DNA from: Actinomycetota bacterium
GTDB taxonomy: Bacteria; Actinomycetota; Actinomycetes; S36-B12; UBA5976
DNA: 61,172 nt
Assembly: GCA_009923495.1 (NCBI GenBank)
Contig: RFTJ01000006.1
Span: forward strand, 1-61,172
Direction: 5' to 3'
Below, piece after piece: positions 24,884 through 36,794 of this stretch; the stretch's first letter is position 1; every line of letters starts with the position of its first letter. The position numbers and the translations under genes are program-made. The notes below the pieces were generated by a model. That model saw only the letters and a program-made list of their open reading frames with translations. It did no database searches and was not told the origin of the DNA.

Positions 24884-26515
24884 ATGACGGAACTGTCCAT
24901 TCGGCCAGAGGAAATCCGCGAAGCGATTGCTCGCAACGTTGAATCCTTCGCACCTGGAACATCCCGTGAAGAAGTCGGTCACGTAGTCGAGACCGGTGAC
25001 GGCATTGCACGTGTTGAAGGTCTTCATTCGGCGATGACCAACGAACTACTTGAGTTCGAAGGTGGCCTGCTCGGTCTGGCACTGAACCTTGATGTGCGTG
25101 AGATCGGTGCGGTGCTTCTTGGCGATGGTTCAAAGATCGCTGAAGGTCAGAGCGTTAAGCGCACTGGTGAGATTCTTTCGGTTCCAGTGGGTGATGGCTA
25201 CCTAGGTCGCGTTGTTGATCCACTTGGCAACCCAATTGACGGCAAAGGTCCGATCGCCGCTGAAGGTCGTCGTGCTCTGGAACTTCAGGCACCAACCGTT
25301 GTTCAGCGTCAGCCAGTTAAAGAGCCAATGTTGACCGGCCTTAAGGCAATTGACGCTATGACCGCTATCGGTCGTGGTCAGCGCCAGCTCATCATTGGTG
25401 ACCGTCAGACCGGAAAGACTGCTGTTGCAATCGACACCATCTTGAACCAGAAAGAAAACTGGGACAGTGGCGATCCGAAGAAGCAGGTTAAGTGCATTTA
25501 TGTTGCCGTTGGCCAGAAGGGTTCAACGATTGCAGCTGTTAAGGGTGCTCTGGAAGAGTTTGGCGCGATGGAATACACAACCATCGTTGCGGCTCCAGCT
25601 TCTGACCCAGCAGGTTTCAAGTACCTTGCGCCTTACACCGGCTCGGCAATTGGTCAGCACTGGATGTACAAGGGCGAGCATGTCCTAATCATTTTTGATG
25701 ACCTATCAAAGCAGGCTGAGGCCTACCGTGCCGTATCACTATTGCTTCGTCGTCCGCCAGGTCGTGAAGCTTATCCAGGTGACGTTTTCTACTTACACTC
25801 ACGTTTGCTCGAGCGTTGCGCAAAGCTTTCTGACGAACTCGGTGGCGGTTCAATGACTGGTCTACCAATCATTGAGACCAAGGCGAATGACGTTTCGGCT
25901 TACATCCCAACTAACGTGATTTCGATTACCGATGGTCAGTGCTTCTTGGAATCCGACCTCTTCAACTCCGGTGTTCGCCCAGCAATCAACGTGGGTATCT
26001 CAGTTTCCCGCGTTGGTGGTTCAGCGCAGCCAAAGGCTATGAAGAAGGTTGCAGGTCGTTTGCGTCTTGACCTCGCGCAGTACCGTGAACTCGAGGCTTT
26101 CGCAGCATTCGGTTCAGACTTGGATGCCGCGTCGAAGGCACAGCTTGAGCGCGGTGCTCGTTTGGTTGAACTGCTAAAGCAGGGCCAGTACCAGCCACAG
26201 GCTATGGAACGCGAAGCCGTATCTGTTTGGGCCGGAACTTCAGGCCAGCTAGACGAAGTTCCAGTTGAAGACATCCGTCGCTTCGACTCAGAGTTCCTAG
26301 ATCACGTTGCTCGCAATCATGCAGATGTGTTCAACGCGATTCGTCAGACAACAGACCTTTCGGATGAGACCATCGCAACCTTGACCACTGTCATCGCAGA
26401 CTTCAAGAAGCAGTTCACTACTTCAGCAGGTCATTCGCTAGTTAACGATGCCCCAGTTGAGGCACTTGAGGCGGAAGAAATCGATCCGACTCAGATTGTG
26501 AAAGTTAAGGCGTAA
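24884..26515 (+). CDS. atpA: ATP synthase subunit alpha
   Basis: The product has 543 residues. It is the non-catalytic nucleotide-binding subunit of F1. The Walker A motif is GDRQTGKT (about residue 170), and the arginine-finger region lies in the [10 protein letters not shown] segment. The C-terminal tail after residue 510 is acidic, as in related actinobacteria. AGAAAGCAGG precedes the ATG. Confidence 0.97.
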   Translation: MTELSIRPEEIREAIARNVESFAPGTSREEVGHVVETGDGIARVEGLHSAMTNELLEFEGGLLGLALNLDVREIGAVLLGDGSKIAEGQSVKRTGEILSVPVGDGYLGRVVDPLGNPIDGKGPIAAEGRRALELQAPTVVQRQPVKEPMLTGLKAIDAMTAIGRGQRQLIIGDRQTGKTAVAIDTILNQKENWDSGDPKKQVKCIYVAVGQKGSTIAAVKGALEEFGAMEYTTIVAAPASDPAGFKYLAPYTGSAIGQHWMYKGEHVLIIFDDLSKQAEAYRAVSLLLRRPPGREAYPGDVFYLHSRLLERCAKLSDELGGGSMTGLPIIETKANDVSAYIPTNVISITDGQCFLESDLFNSGVRPAINVGISVSRVGGSAQPKAMKKVAGRLRLDLAQYRELEAFAAFGSDLDAASKAQLERGARLVELLKQGQYQPQAMEREAVSVWAGTSGQLDEVPVEDIRRFDSEFLDHVARNHADVFNAIRQTTDLSDETIATLTTVIADFKKQFTTSAGHSLVNDAPVEALEAEEIDPTQIVKVKA

Positions 26516-26518
26516 CAC

Positions 26519-28872
<2,354 letters not shown>

Positions 28873-28874
28873 TC

Positions 28875-29276
28875 GTGTCAGAACTACAGGTCGCCATTGT
28901 AGCTGTAGATCACAAAGTGTGGTCAGGTGCTGCAAAGTCGATTGTTGCAAAGACTCCCGAGGGTGAGATTGGTATCTTGCCGGGTCACGAGCCAGTGTTA
29001 TCACTGCTCGTGGACGGCGTAGTGCGCATCGAGACTGTTGAAGGTCAGAAGATTGCAGTGGCTGTTCATGGTGGCTTCTTTGCCGTTGATTCAAATGAAG
29101 TTAAAGTTCTCGCCGAAATTGCTGAACTTGATACCGAAATTGATGTCGCTCGCGCTCAAGCCGCATTAGATCGTGCAAATGGTTCGGATTCCCCGGAGCA
29201 GTTGGCTGCTTACCGGCGAGCTGAAACTCGATTGAAAGCGGCTGCTGAATCAACAGCGAGCGGTTTGCATAATTAA
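28875..29276 (+). CDS. atpC: ATP synthase subunit epsilon
   Basis: The product has 133 residues from a GTG 2 nt after atpD. The N-terminal beta-sandwich includes TPEGEIGILPGHEPVLSLL, and a two-helix tail follows (ARAQAALDRAN onward) that can inhibit ATP hydrolysis. It is the last gene of the operon, with a strong terminator behind it. Confidence 0.95.
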   Translation: MSELQVAIVAVDHKVWSGAAKSIVAKTPEGEIGILPGHEPVLSLLVDGVVRIETVEGQKIAVAVHGGFFAVDSNEVKVLAEIAELDTEIDVARAQAALDRANGSDSPEQLAAYRRAETRLKAAAESTASGLHN

Positions 29277-29281
29277 GTCTT

Positions 29282-29324
29282 GAATAGAGCCGCCATTTCA
29301 ATGAAATAGCGGCTCTATTCTTTT
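29282..29324 (+). terminator. Strong terminator of the ATP synthase operon
   Basis: GAATAGAGCCGC (29282-29293) pairs perfectly with GCGGCTCTATTC (29309-29320), with an inner ATTTC/GAAAT stem and a TTTT tail. Confidence 0.9.
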
Positions 29325-29439
29325 GACTTTCTTTACAAAATCTAAATGTTGCGCTTGTAGTTTCTTAATAATGCGCGAGTACCGTTAAGAACAGTAGCCA
29401 GAGTTGCTTAAGGTAAGTAACTCTAAAAAGGAAATGACA

Positions 29440-29877
29440 ATGTCAGTAGAAAACAACGAAGAACAGAGCAATTCCCATGCTGAAGCTGAACCGCTCACTA
29501 CTCCTAGCGATTCAACTGCGGCAGATAAAGCGACATTGCGCTCTCGCATTTCGTCATGGTTGGGCGAGCGACCATTGTCGTCAGTGGTAGTTGCATCAGT
29601 ATTTGCCCTGTTACTAGGAATCGGCATTGGTCACACACTAGATCGCGGACATGGAAGGGAGCCGTTCGGTCGTCATCAAATGGGATCAGGATTTGATTTC
29701 GACCGCGATGGTAGAGGCCCGAAATTTGGTCCAGATCAAGGTCAGTTTGGTCCAGGTCTTGGTCCGGACAGGAACGGCCCCGGTCAGGGTCCCTTCAGTC
29801 CAGATCAAGGTAACCCTAATATCTTCCCGCCTCGCGATGATATGCCACTACCATTGCCAAGCACTTCGCCAAACTAA
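29440..29877 (+). CDS. Single-pass membrane protein with Gly/Pro/Asp-rich tail
   Basis: The product has 145 residues; AAAAAGGA lies 7 nt before this ATG, better than for the in-frame starts upstream. An acidic N-terminus of about 45 residues leads to one membrane helix (SSVVVASVFALLLGIGIGH) and then about 75 residues of low-complexity sequence rich in Gly, Pro, Asp and Phe (for example GPDQGQFGPGLGPDRNGPGQ). I recognise no family. Many actinobacteria have a DUF2550 membrane protein at this place between atpC and the adenosyltransferase/murA genes; this could be its replacement. Confidence 0.6.
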   Translation: MSVENNEEQSNSHAEAEPLTTPSDSTAADKATLRSRISSWLGERPLSSVVVASVFALLLGIGIGHTLDRGHGREPFGRHQMGSGFDFDRDGRGPKFGPDQGQFGPGLGPDRNGPGQGPFSPDQGNPNIFPPRDDMPLPLPSTSPN

Positions 29878-29889
29878 AATCCTCCGAAA

Positions 29890-29925
29890 AAAAACTGGGC
29901 AATCCGTTTGGATTGCCCAGTTTTT
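29890..29925. terminator. Bidirectional terminator
   Basis: AAAAACTGGGCAATCC-type arms pair perfectly over 16 bp around a 4-nt loop, with A and T runs on both sides. It lies between convergent genes ending at 29877 and 29933 and can serve both. Confidence 0.9.
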
Positions 29926-29932
29926 ATTTACC

Positions 29933-30508
29933 TTATTTTTGGTTGCGCCCTGGCTCCCAAAGCACATCGCCAAGTTCCTTATTTGCCACCCTGGCCAGGA
30001 TAAAGAGTAAATCACTTAGCCGATTCAAATAGGTTGCGGCCAACTGATTTACGCCACCGTGATACATATCAATTGCTGCCCACGTACTGCGTTCTGCCCG
30101 TCTAGTGATCGTTCGCGCAACATGTAAGCGAGCTGCCACCTCTGTGCCACCAGGCAGAATGAATGAACGCAGTGGCTCTAACTCTTCATTGTAGGAATCG
30201 CAGGCTTTTTCAAGACGATTAATGTAATCAGTGGTTACCCGAAGCGGTTCGTGCGGGGGATTGTCGATTACTGGTGTACATAAGTCTGCACCAACGTCGA
30301 ACAAATCATTTTGAATGTCGACCAATAGTTTTGCTAGATCATCTCGTATTCCTGGAGCAGTAACCACCAGTCCAATAGAGCTATTTGCCTCGTCAACATC
30401 GGCATAAGCCTTTAATCGTGGATCGTTCTTGCCAGTTCGACTCATGTCACCAAGATTTGTAGTGCCATCATCACCGGTTCGGGTGTAAATACGAGTTAAA
30501 TTAACCAT
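29933..30508 (-). CDS. Cob(I)alamin adenosyltransferase, PduO type
   Basis: The product has 191 residues. It transfers the adenosyl group of ATP to cob(I)alamin to make coenzyme B12. [16 protein letters not shown] at the N-terminus binds ATP, and [12 protein letters not shown] with the following [14 protein letters not shown] is the family C-terminal signature. The ATG at 30508 is preferred over a GTG nine bases upstream, because TAGAGT ends 7 nt before it. It is divergent from murA, the usual actinobacterial order. Confidence 0.93.
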   Translation of the reverse strand: MVNLTRIYTRTGDDGTTNLGDMSRTGKNDPRLKAYADVDEANSSIGLVVTAPGIRDDLAKLLVDIQNDLFDVGADLCTPVIDNPPHEPLRVTTDYINRLEKACDSYNEELEPLRSFILPGGTEVAARLHVARTITRRAERSTWAAIDMYHGGVNQLAATYLNRLSDLLFILARVANKELGDVLWEPGRNQK

Positions 30509-30515
30509 AAATCCC

Positions 30516-30521
30516 ACTCTA
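30516..30521 (-). promoter_or_regulatory. Leaderless-type -10 box (TAGAGT)
   Basis: On the minus strand TAGAGT ends 7 nt before the adenosyltransferase ATG, with no ribosome site. Confidence 0.4.
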
Positions 30522-30571
30522 GAGTGCCTTGTGGCGCACTGCTCACTGAGCAGGCGTTATTCTCGGTTATC

Positions 30572-31849
30572 GTGGATGTTTTTCGCATAGCTGGGGCGGC
30601 TCGACTTTCGGGCACGGTCACAGTTTCAGGAGCTAAAAATAGTTCTCTGAAGTTGATGGCGGTAGCACTATTAGCGCCAGGTACAACAACTATTGAGCAA
30701 GTGCCCAACATCCTTGATGTAACGATTATGGCTGAACTTCTTCGCCGACTCGGATGCACAGTTTCTTATGATGCGAAAGCGCAGACCATTGTTATAGATG
30801 TGCCAGAAACCATTGAACATCGCGCCGATTATGACCTTGTACGTCGAATGCGGGCCTCAATCGCAGTGCTTGGCCCATTGGTTGCTCGAACGGGTGCTGC
30901 CGATGTTGCACTTCCAGGTGGCGACAACATTGGTTCACGCGGATTAGATATGCACATTGCAGGACTTGAGCGAATGGGCGCATCTGTGACAAGTGAACAT
31001 GGCTACCTCGTTGTGCAAGCACCCGCATCAGGCCTTAATGGCACTCATGTATATCTTGATTTTCCAAGTGTTGGCGCAACTGAAACGCTATTAATGGCAT
31101 CGGTCACTGCAAATGGCGAGACTGTTATTGATAATGCAGCGCGGGAACCTGAAATTGTTGACATCTGCGAAATGTTAATAAAAATGGGGGCTGAAATAGC
31201 CGGTGTCGGCACCTCCCTGTTGACCGTGACTGGCGTCAAATCACTTCGTCCGGTTACCCACGCCACGGTGTCTGACCGAATTGTTGCGGCAACCTGGGCA
31301 GTAGCAGCGACCATGACTCAGGGTGATATCACCATCAAAAATGTGCGCCCAGAACATCTAGGTCTACCTCTGGAGAAATTAAGTGCAACTGGGGCAGAAC
31401 TTGAAGTTGGGTCAGACTGGATCAGGGTTCAAATGCATCGACGACCGACGGCTGTCGACATAGTAACTCTGCCGTACCCAGGCTTTCCAACTGATTTGCA
31501 ACCACAGTTCATAGCAATGAATGCCATAGCGGATGGATCTGCTATGGTTACCGAAAATCTTTTCGAAGCACGCTTCCGTTTTGTCCAAGAGCTCAGTCGC
31601 TTGGGCGCAGAGGTACGAACTGATGGTCATCATGCTCTAGTTCGTGGAAAGACGATGCTGTCTGGTGCGCCAGTTGAGGCCACGGATATTCGAGCCGGCG
31701 CTGGCCTTGTTTTAGCCGGATTGGTTGCTGAAGGAGTGACAACAATTCACGGCGTCGAACATATAGACCGCGGCTATGTTGGATTTGAGCAGCAGTTAAT
31801 CTCGCTTGGGGCGCCGATTACCCGAGAAGTACTTAGTGACCTCGACTGA
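30572..31849 (+). CDS. murA: UDP-N-acetylglucosamine 1-carboxyvinyltransferase, Asp-type
   Basis: The product has 425 residues from the GTG that gives the standard MDVFRI start; an extension to 30524 adds residues foreign to the family. It transfers enolpyruvate to UDP-GlcNAc, the first committed step of peptidoglycan synthesis. The active-site loop reads [10 protein letters not shown], with Asp118 (codon 30923-30925) where most bacteria have Cys. The same change is known in Mycobacterium and Chlamydia and makes the enzyme insensitive to fosfomycin. Other family motifs are intact ([24 protein letters not shown]). Confidence 0.94.
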   Translation: MDVFRIAGAARLSGTVTVSGAKNSSLKLMAVALLAPGTTTIEQVPNILDVTIMAELLRRLGCTVSYDAKAQTIVIDVPETIEHRADYDLVRRMRASIAVLGPLVARTGAADVALPGGDNIGSRGLDMHIAGLERMGASVTSEHGYLVVQAPASGLNGTHVYLDFPSVGATETLLMASVTANGETVIDNAAREPEIVDICEMLIKMGAEIAGVGTSLLTVTGVKSLRPVTHATVSDRIVAATWAVAATMTQGDITIKNVRPEHLGLPLEKLSATGAELEVGSDWIRVQMHRRPTAVDIVTLPYPGFPTDLQPQFIAMNAIADGSAMVTENLFEARFRFVQELSRLGAEVRTDGHHALVRGKTMLSGAPVEATDIRAGAGLVLAGLVAEGVTTIHGVEHIDRGYVGFEQQLISLGAPITREVLSDLD

Positions 31850-32159
31850 GTATCGCCTCTGCCTGATCTGCATCCCCGGGCCAAATTAATATCCGTGGTC
31901 CATCGTTGGTTGTGGCCAGCGTAGCTTGGATGCCTGAATCAACAAGTCGCCGGCGCAGCATCTCACCCTGAATGTAATCGCTAGGTGTAGCAATGGGCAT
32001 CAACAGACCATAGTCTGTGGGTCGGCCTGATTTGGCAGGGCGTTCAACTACTGAATGACCGCGACTGAAAGCCCAAATGAGAACTAGGACCATAGCCCCA
32101 ATTCCCAAGAAGCCGACAATTGGCCCAAAGGCAAACGAAAAAGCTTCCCAGGCAGGCAT
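31833..32159 (-). CDS. Small membrane protein with DUF2007-like tail
   Basis: The product has 108 residues. One membrane helix ([19 protein letters not shown]) is followed by a short domain whose pattern ([21 protein letters not shown] ... DADQAEAIL) resembles DUF2007 putative signal-transducing proteins; this is a tentative match. CAGACT ends 6 nt before the ATG. Its 3' end overlaps murA by 17 nt in convergent fashion. Confidence 0.6.
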   Translation of the reverse strand: MPAWEAFSFAFGPIVGFLGIGAMVLVLIWAFSRGHSVVERPAKSGRPTDYGLLMPIATPSDYIQGEMLRRRLVDSGIQATLATTNDGPRILIWPGDADQAEAILSRGH

Positions 32160-32165
32160 ATTTCT

Positions 32166-32171
32166 AGTCTG
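32166..32171 (-). promoter_or_regulatory. Leaderless-type -10 box (CAGACT)
   Basis: CAGACT on the minus strand ends 6 nt before the ATG of the small membrane protein; no Shine-Dalgarno sequence is present. Confidence 0.4.
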
Positions 32172-32254
32172 CCTGACTGAAGAAGCTTTCGCATTCCAAG
32201 GGATACCTAATGAAATCGTGAATTTTCGCCAATTCTGCTAAATCGTAAGCAAAA

Positions 32255-32280
32255 TCTAAGTTCTCCTTTCTAAACTTAGA
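32255..32280 (+). repeat. Inverted repeat before the large secreted-protein gene
   Basis: TCTAAGTT (32255-32262) and AACTTAGA (32273-32280) form a perfect 8-bp repeat 25 nt before the start codon. It could be an operator or a leader hairpin. Confidence 0.4.
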
Positions 32281-32305
32281 CCGTATGCCTAGGTTTGGGG
32301 TTTTC

Positions 32306-35300
32306 ATGATCAAGCAACCTGTTTTCAAAAAATTTGCACTGTGGCTGAGCATTGTCGCCCTAACTGTGTCTGGACTAGCACTTCCGGCGCAGGCAGCAAG
32401 ACTCACTAAGCCGGGAAAGGTTGTCAAGACCAAGGTCGTAGCGGCCGACAAAGCCTTGACGGTTAGTTGGAGTAAGGGTAGCGGTGGCACTCCAACTAGT
32501 TACCTGTTGACGCTAATGCCAGGAAACAAGAAGTCTACTTCCAAGAAAACATCGGCAACTTTTTCAAAGTTGATTAACGGCAAAAAATATTCCGTAAGCA
32601 TTGTGGCTAAGAATGCCGCAGGGCAGAGCACCAAAGTAACCGTTTATGGAACTCCCAAAAAGGGCAAGTCGAGTCCAACGCCAACACCTTCAGCAAGCGA
32701 TTCAATGCGGGTACTCAACTTCACGGGATCAATTTCCGGAGGCCTCAGCGAACAAGATTCATCTGATGATTGTTCAGAGTACTCGGTACAAGAATCACTA
32801 GATGCAGAAGTGACTGACCCTAGCTGCACCTTGCGCGTAGCCGCAATTTTGAGTAACGGTCAAATGTTCACAAGCACCGCATCTGCTGGAAGCAAGAATT
32901 TTGCAATTCAGGTTCGGTCGTCTAAGAGTGCTCAAAGCAATCTGACGTTACACCTAGTGCGGGCAAATGGCGCGTATGTGGGCCCAGTTTTGGTGAAGAC
33001 CGGCGGCTATACCGGTATATCGGTCTCAACTGCAGGCACGACAGTTTCGTTTAGTCTAGGGGCAATTAATTTAAATTCAGTAGATATCGACCCTAGTTCA
33101 ACCGTTGATAATCGCACCGCCTTCGGAAAGTTGGCAAGCGATTCCTCGATGGCGGGAACTTTAAAAGTTCGATTAAACGGAAGTGCTCCCGCTGGCGCTG
33201 GTAAGGCTGGTTTTGTTTCTGACCCAACAATTACAAAATTCAAGTTGCGGGCATTGTTAACGGGTAAAGGTCGGGTCACTCAAGGTTCAACCGGCACAAA
33301 TCCAAACCCGAGTTCATCGCCCGGCGGCGATACCGACCCTTGTCCAAATCTTGGCAAGGGTGGAAGTGGTACGTTGACCACTTCCTGCTACCAAGCAATT
33401 CTTTTCTTGCTTTCGCAGGATGTTAAATTTGAACAGATAAAGAATGACTTCCAAGTCAATTGCCAATCAATCGCGGGCAATAGCAAAGCCACTTACGAAT
33501 GGATTCTAAGTTCGGCACCAAAATGTGCTGATGTAATGGGTCAAATCATGAGTGCTTCCAACGGAGGCGGTAATGGTTCAGGTGATAACGGCTCAGGTGG
33601 ATCGGGTGGAGATCAAGGTCCCTGCCCAGGTTTTGATCAATTGGGTTCCGGAACTCTAAACACCGATTGCGTTAACAACTTCGTTGGCATGCTTAGTAAG
33701 GATCCAGCATTCGCCCCTATCAAATCCAGCTTTGAAGGAAAATGCTCTAAGTATGCAACCGATTCGCGAGCTACTTTTGGATGGATCAAAGACAACGATG
33801 CTGACTGCTTCAATGTATTGATGCAAGTCTTCGCGGCCTTTGGTGGAAATAGCGGTGGCAGTGGTGGCGATAACGGCGGCGGCAGTGGTGGCGGAGAAGA
33901 TCCTTGCGCAAAGGTAAGCCCTGGCTCCGACCCTGACTCGGACGGTATTCCAAATGCGCTAGATGTCGATGATGATGGTGATTTAGTAATTGACTCGGCT
34001 GACCCTTCAGCGAACAATGGCTGTTCAATCGAGCCGATGAAGGGTATTCGGACTTCTATTGAGCGACCGCTGAACTACGGACTTATAAACATGTCTGCTG
34101 GAAGTTACACCGAAAGCGATTTCTCCAGTGACATCAACGACTACCTATCGGGTCCTGAATTTGGAATCGGCTATTACGTCTATAGCAATCGTTTCTTCCC
34201 AGAGGCGTACATAACTGACACTGGCGAAATGCCGGCAGTTTGGGTTGGTTGTGCTGGCGTACTTTGGTGCGATCCAAAAACCGCTCGTGCAACACTTGGT
34301 ACCTTTGTTGAACAAACGAATGCCGATGGTGCCAGCGGTTGTAATCCATCAGGATTCTTTGATTACTCTTGTAACGCCCCATTCAATCAGCCAGATTATT
34401 TCGGCGGCGCTAATGGATTTGCAGATTCCAAGTGTGGCTATGTTTCAGACCCTGCAGATCGCTCCCACAATCAGCCCTGCTGGTCAGAAATCAAGGCACC
34501 AATGACTTTTGGAAACTCCGCAAATTCCAACTGCCAAGTTAACAAGTTCAATGCCGACTTTAGTTTGCCTGCTGGACTGACATTCCCGGCAGATGCGACT
34601 AACTTCTTCTGGCGTCAAACCTGCCAGATGGATGGTAAGCCTGGTATGCCGATGTCGCGTAGCGTTATGGGAGCTGGCATCAATCCTGAAGTTGCTCGAA
34701 TTGAAGGTGCACCACCGGCACAGGATGTACTCTCACCCCTTAATGTTTTGACGTTGAACTACTTCAATAAGGATGGCAATGTTTCGTCCGTGGCAACGAC
34801 TCTCGGTGCCTACCCAATCACTGGCCCACTGGTCAAGAGTGTTGACTACAACGGAAGCGAAGAGTTAATTAACTATTCGCAGATAAGTGGCGGTGGCGCT
34901 AAGGCATTGGGATCTGGCGGAAATGGTGCCCAAGATAATGCACCAAATGCAATTGTGATCCAACCTGGTAAGAAGTTGACCGTTACCTTCTATCGACCAC
35001 AACGCCAAGCATTCCCTGGTGAGGATGCAAGCAGCGGCTATCACGATGTGCATGGCCTGAGCTATGGTTTGGAATTTGAAATTAAGAATGTGCAACTTGG
35101 CTGTGGCGCCTCGAGTGGAAACCCCGATTTCGGAGGTGCATCATTTGATTCGGCATACGATCCGACTTCGGCTGACTTCACTACGAACGGGTCACTTGAC
35201 ACAGGTGCTAACGCCTTGGCACCACTTCGAGATGCCGTAGTTGACTCACCGACTGAAAAGCCAGCGAGTTCAACTCTCACGTTCACATTGGACATTGCCA

Positions 35301-35671
35301 AGTGTTTCCAAGATCGAGCCGCCTTCTTGATGCAGATGTATAACAAGACTGGTTATTCATTCGCAAGCGGTCAAGACGTTCTGAAGGCCATGGAGTTGCC
35401 GGAGGGCGCGCCAATTGATGGTTCGGCTACCGATTGGGCAACCACCACCGGATTACCAACAAATGGCGATACCACTTGCATCAACATGAATCTCAACGGT
35501 CGAAGTGAAGCCAAGACGGGTGGAACTGACTCGTCATTGCAGCGGCTATGTGTGCAGTTTGCTCCAGGCTCGCTGGTTCCTGTTGCGCCACCAAAGAACA
35601 ATCAACAGAATTTCCTACATCGAACGCTTGGATATTTCAGACAACATGTTCTAGGTGCAATATTCCGATAG
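32306..35671 (+). CDS. Large secreted protein: FnIII, duplicated 4-Cys module, Ca-binding repeat
   Basis: The product has 1121 residues. The ATG at 32306 follows GGGG at good spacing and gives a clear signal peptide (about residues 1-30, cleaved after PAQA). Residues about 32-120 form a fibronectin type III-like domain, followed by a Pro/Ser/Thr linker. Two copies of a four-Cys module of about 75 residues lie at about 345-418 and 439-511, separated by Gly/Ser linkers. Next comes a thrombospondin-3/EF-like Asp repeat (DPDSDGIPNALDVDDDGD). The last 550 residues contain many Cys and Asn/Gly and match nothing I know. There is no LPxTG or membrane anchor, so it is probably released or held non-covalently at the surface. 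Adhesion or matrix roles are only suggested by the domains. Confidence 0.75.
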   Translation: MIKQPVFKKFALWLSIVALTVSGLALPAQAARLTKPGKVVKTKVVAADKALTVSWSKGSGGTPTSYLLTLMPGNKKSTSKKTSATFSKLINGKKYSVSIVAKNAAGQSTKVTVYGTPKKGKSSPTPTPSASDSMRVLNFTGSISGGLSEQDSSDDCSEYSVQESLDAEVTDPSCTLRVAAILSNGQMFTSTASAGSKNFAIQVRSSKSAQSNLTLHLVRANGAYVGPVLVKTGGYTGISVSTAGTTVSFSLGAINLNSVDIDPSSTVDNRTAFGKLASDSSMAGTLKVRLNGSAPAGAGKAGFVSDPTITKFKLRALLTGKGRVTQGSTGTNPNPSSSPGGDTDPCPNLGKGGSGTLTTSCYQAILFLLSQDVKFEQIKNDFQVNCQSIAGNSKATYEWILSSAPKCADVMGQIMSASNGGGNGSGDNGSGGSGGDQGPCPGFDQLGSGTLNTDCVNNFVGMLSKDPAFAPIKSSFEGKCSKYATDSRATFGWIKDNDADCFNVLMQVFAAFGGNSGGSGGDNGGGSGGGEDPCAKVSPGSDPDSDGIPNALDVDDDGDLVIDSADPSANNGCSIEPMKGIRTSIERPLNYGLINMSAGSYTESDFSSDINDYLSGPEFGIGYYVYSNRFFPEAYITDTGEMPAVWVGCAGVLWCDPKTARATLGTFVEQTNADGASGCNPSGFFDYSCNAPFNQPDYFGGANGFADSKCGYVSDPADRSHNQPCWSEIKAPMTFGNSANSNCQVNKFNADFSLPAGLTFPADATNFFWRQTCQMDGKPGMPMSRSVMGAGINPEVARIEGAPPAQDVLSPLNVLTLNYFNKDGNVSSVATTLGAYPITGPLVKSVDYNGSEELINYSQISGGGAKALGSGGNGAQDNAPNAIVIQPGKKLTVTFYRPQRQAFPGEDASSGYHDVHGLSYGLEFEIKNVQLGCGASSGNPDFGGASFDSAYDPTSADFTTNGSLDTGANALAPLRDAVVDSPTEKPASSTLTFTLDIAKCFQDRAAFLMQMYNKTGYSFASGQDVLKAMELPEGAPIDGSATDWATTTGLPTNGDTTCINMNLNGRSEAKTGGTDSSLQRLCVQFAPGSLVPVAPPKNNQQNFLHRTLGYFRQHVLGAIFR
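33338..33836 (+). repeat. Tandem four-cysteine module, two copies within the CDS
   Basis: Copy 1 starts at PCPNLGKGGSGTL (33338) and copy 2 at PCPGFDQLGSGTL (33620). Shared positions include GSGTL.T..C, LS.D..F..IK..F...C, S.AT..WI and a fourth C..V..Q, so four Cys per copy align. Gly/Ser-rich linkers follow each copy. Confidence 0.8.
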
Positions 35672-35674
35672 GAG

Positions 35675-35716
35675 TCTTCCGTGCGACCGATTCACCGAGA
35701 GTGGCCGCACGGAAGA
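35675..35716 (+). terminator. Hairpin after the large secreted-protein gene
   Basis: TCTTCCGTGCG (35675-35685) pairs perfectly with CGCACGGAAGA (35706-35716) across a 20-nt loop; the tail is AATCTCTTTT. Confidence 0.7.
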
Positions 35717-35739
35717 AATCTCTTTTCAGCAGCACAGTT

Positions 35740-35745
35740 TAGAAT
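35740..35745 (+). promoter_or_regulatory. Leaderless-type -10 box (TAGAAT)
   Basis: TAGAAT ends 6 nt before the ATG at 35752 and no ribosome site lies between. Confidence 0.45.
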
Positions 35746-35751
35746 TAAGTT

Positions 35752-36036
35752 ATGGGTCGTCACAACCGCCGGCAGCCCGAGCCAGAGCCTCGGGAGTTCA
35801 ATCCAAACGGTACTCGCAAAGTAGAAACTGGCCGTGATGGTAGTTGGGTTATTCAGGCCATCTCTGGTGCAGGCTTTGATAAAACTTATAGGTGTCCAGG
35901 TTGTGATCAAGAGATTAACCCAGGAACTGCACATTTGGTGACTTGGGAGTACTCCGGACTAAGTATGGATGACAATGTCACGCAACGTCGACATTGGCAC
36001 AAGCCTTGCTGGGCCAATCGAATGAATCGTCGATAG
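35752..36036 (+). CDS. Small zinc-ribbon-like protein conserved in actinobacteria
   Basis: The product has 94 basic residues. A CPGCDQEI pair and a later HWHKPCW could bind one zinc ion. The opening GRHNRRQPEPEPREFNPNGT, with the rest, matches my memory of short actinobacterial proteins often labelled ATP/GTP-binding; no P-loop is visible here, so that label is doubtful. It lies 2 nt before an alpha/beta hydrolase gene, a pairing I also recall from other actinobacteria. Confidence 0.7.
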   Translation: MGRHNRRQPEPEPREFNPNGTRKVETGRDGSWVIQAISGAGFDKTYRCPGCDQEINPGTAHLVTWEYSGLSMDDNVTQRRHWHKPCWANRMNRR

Positions 36037-36038
36037 CA

Positions 36039-36794
36039 ATGGCAGACCTTTCAGCCAATAGTGTGCTACCTGCAATTCGCGAGCCAATAACTTTGTCTAC
36101 TTCAGATGGCTTGACTCTGGTAGGCGAACTTGCACTTCCAGAATCCGGTGCACCATTAGTGACCATTATTTGCTTGCACCCGAATCCAACTGGTGGCGGA
36201 ATGATGGACAGTCACTTGTTCCGTAAAGCAGCATGGCGACTGCCTGCGCTAGCCCAAGTAGCTATTTTGCGATTCAATTTCCGCGGAACGACAAGTGCGG
36301 CGGGAACCAGCCAAGGTGCTTACGATGAAGGCAACTTGGAAGGTAATGATTTACGAGCTGCTCTAGATTTTGCTACCGCACGAAATTTGCCGAATATTTG
36401 GTTAGTTGGCTGGTCCTTTGGCACAGACGTCTTACTCAGGCATGGGAACATTGAGCCAGTCCAAGGGGCTGTCCTTTTTAGCCCGCCGCTCAAGTGGAGT
36501 TCTGAATCTGCGCTTACCACTTGGGCTGAAACTGGCCGACCACTGTTAGCACTAGTGCCTCAATTGGATGACTATCTAGTTCCTGCAGCCGCAATCGAAA
36601 AGTTCAAGACTGTTCCGCAAGCCGAAGTTATCGGAGTGCCAGAATGTAAACACCTGTGGGTGGGAGAGAAGTTTGTGCGCATTGCTTGGGATAAAGCGCT
36701 TAACTTCATTGCACCCGACTTGCCACCAATTTTATGGCAGTGGGATGGACCAATGGCGAAGTGGGATGACCTACAAGGGCGGTTAATTAAGTGA
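36039..36794 (+). CDS. Alpha/beta hydrolase
   Basis: The product has 251 residues. The ATG at 36039 is chosen because it follows the previous stop by 2 nt; an earlier in-frame ATG at 35994 would overlap that gene. It shows HPNPTGGGMMDSH after the first strand, FNFRGT, and the nucleophile elbow GWSFGT (Ser about residue 126). A C-terminal His lies in CKHLWVG. The lack of a signal peptide places it in the cytoplasm. The pattern is close to small dienelactone-type or KANL3-like hydrolases; the substrate is unknown. Confidence 0.75.
   Translation: MADLSANSVLPAIREPITLSTSDGLTLVGELALPESGAPLVTIICLHPNPTGGGMMDSHLFRKAAWRLPALAQVAILRFNFRGTTSAAGTSQGAYDEGNLEGNDLRAALDFATARNLPNIWLVGWSFGTDVLLRHGNIEPVQGAVLFSPPLKWSSESALTTWAETGRPLLALVPQLDDYLVPAAAIEKFKTVPQAEVIGVPECKHLWVGEKFVRIAWDKALNFIAPDLPPILWQWDGPMAKWDDLQGRLIK

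Noticed and set aside
32164-32490. 108-codon frame on the minus strand across the start of the large secreted-protein gene
   Set aside because: It runs antisense to a clear signal peptide and shows no family pattern or ribosome site.
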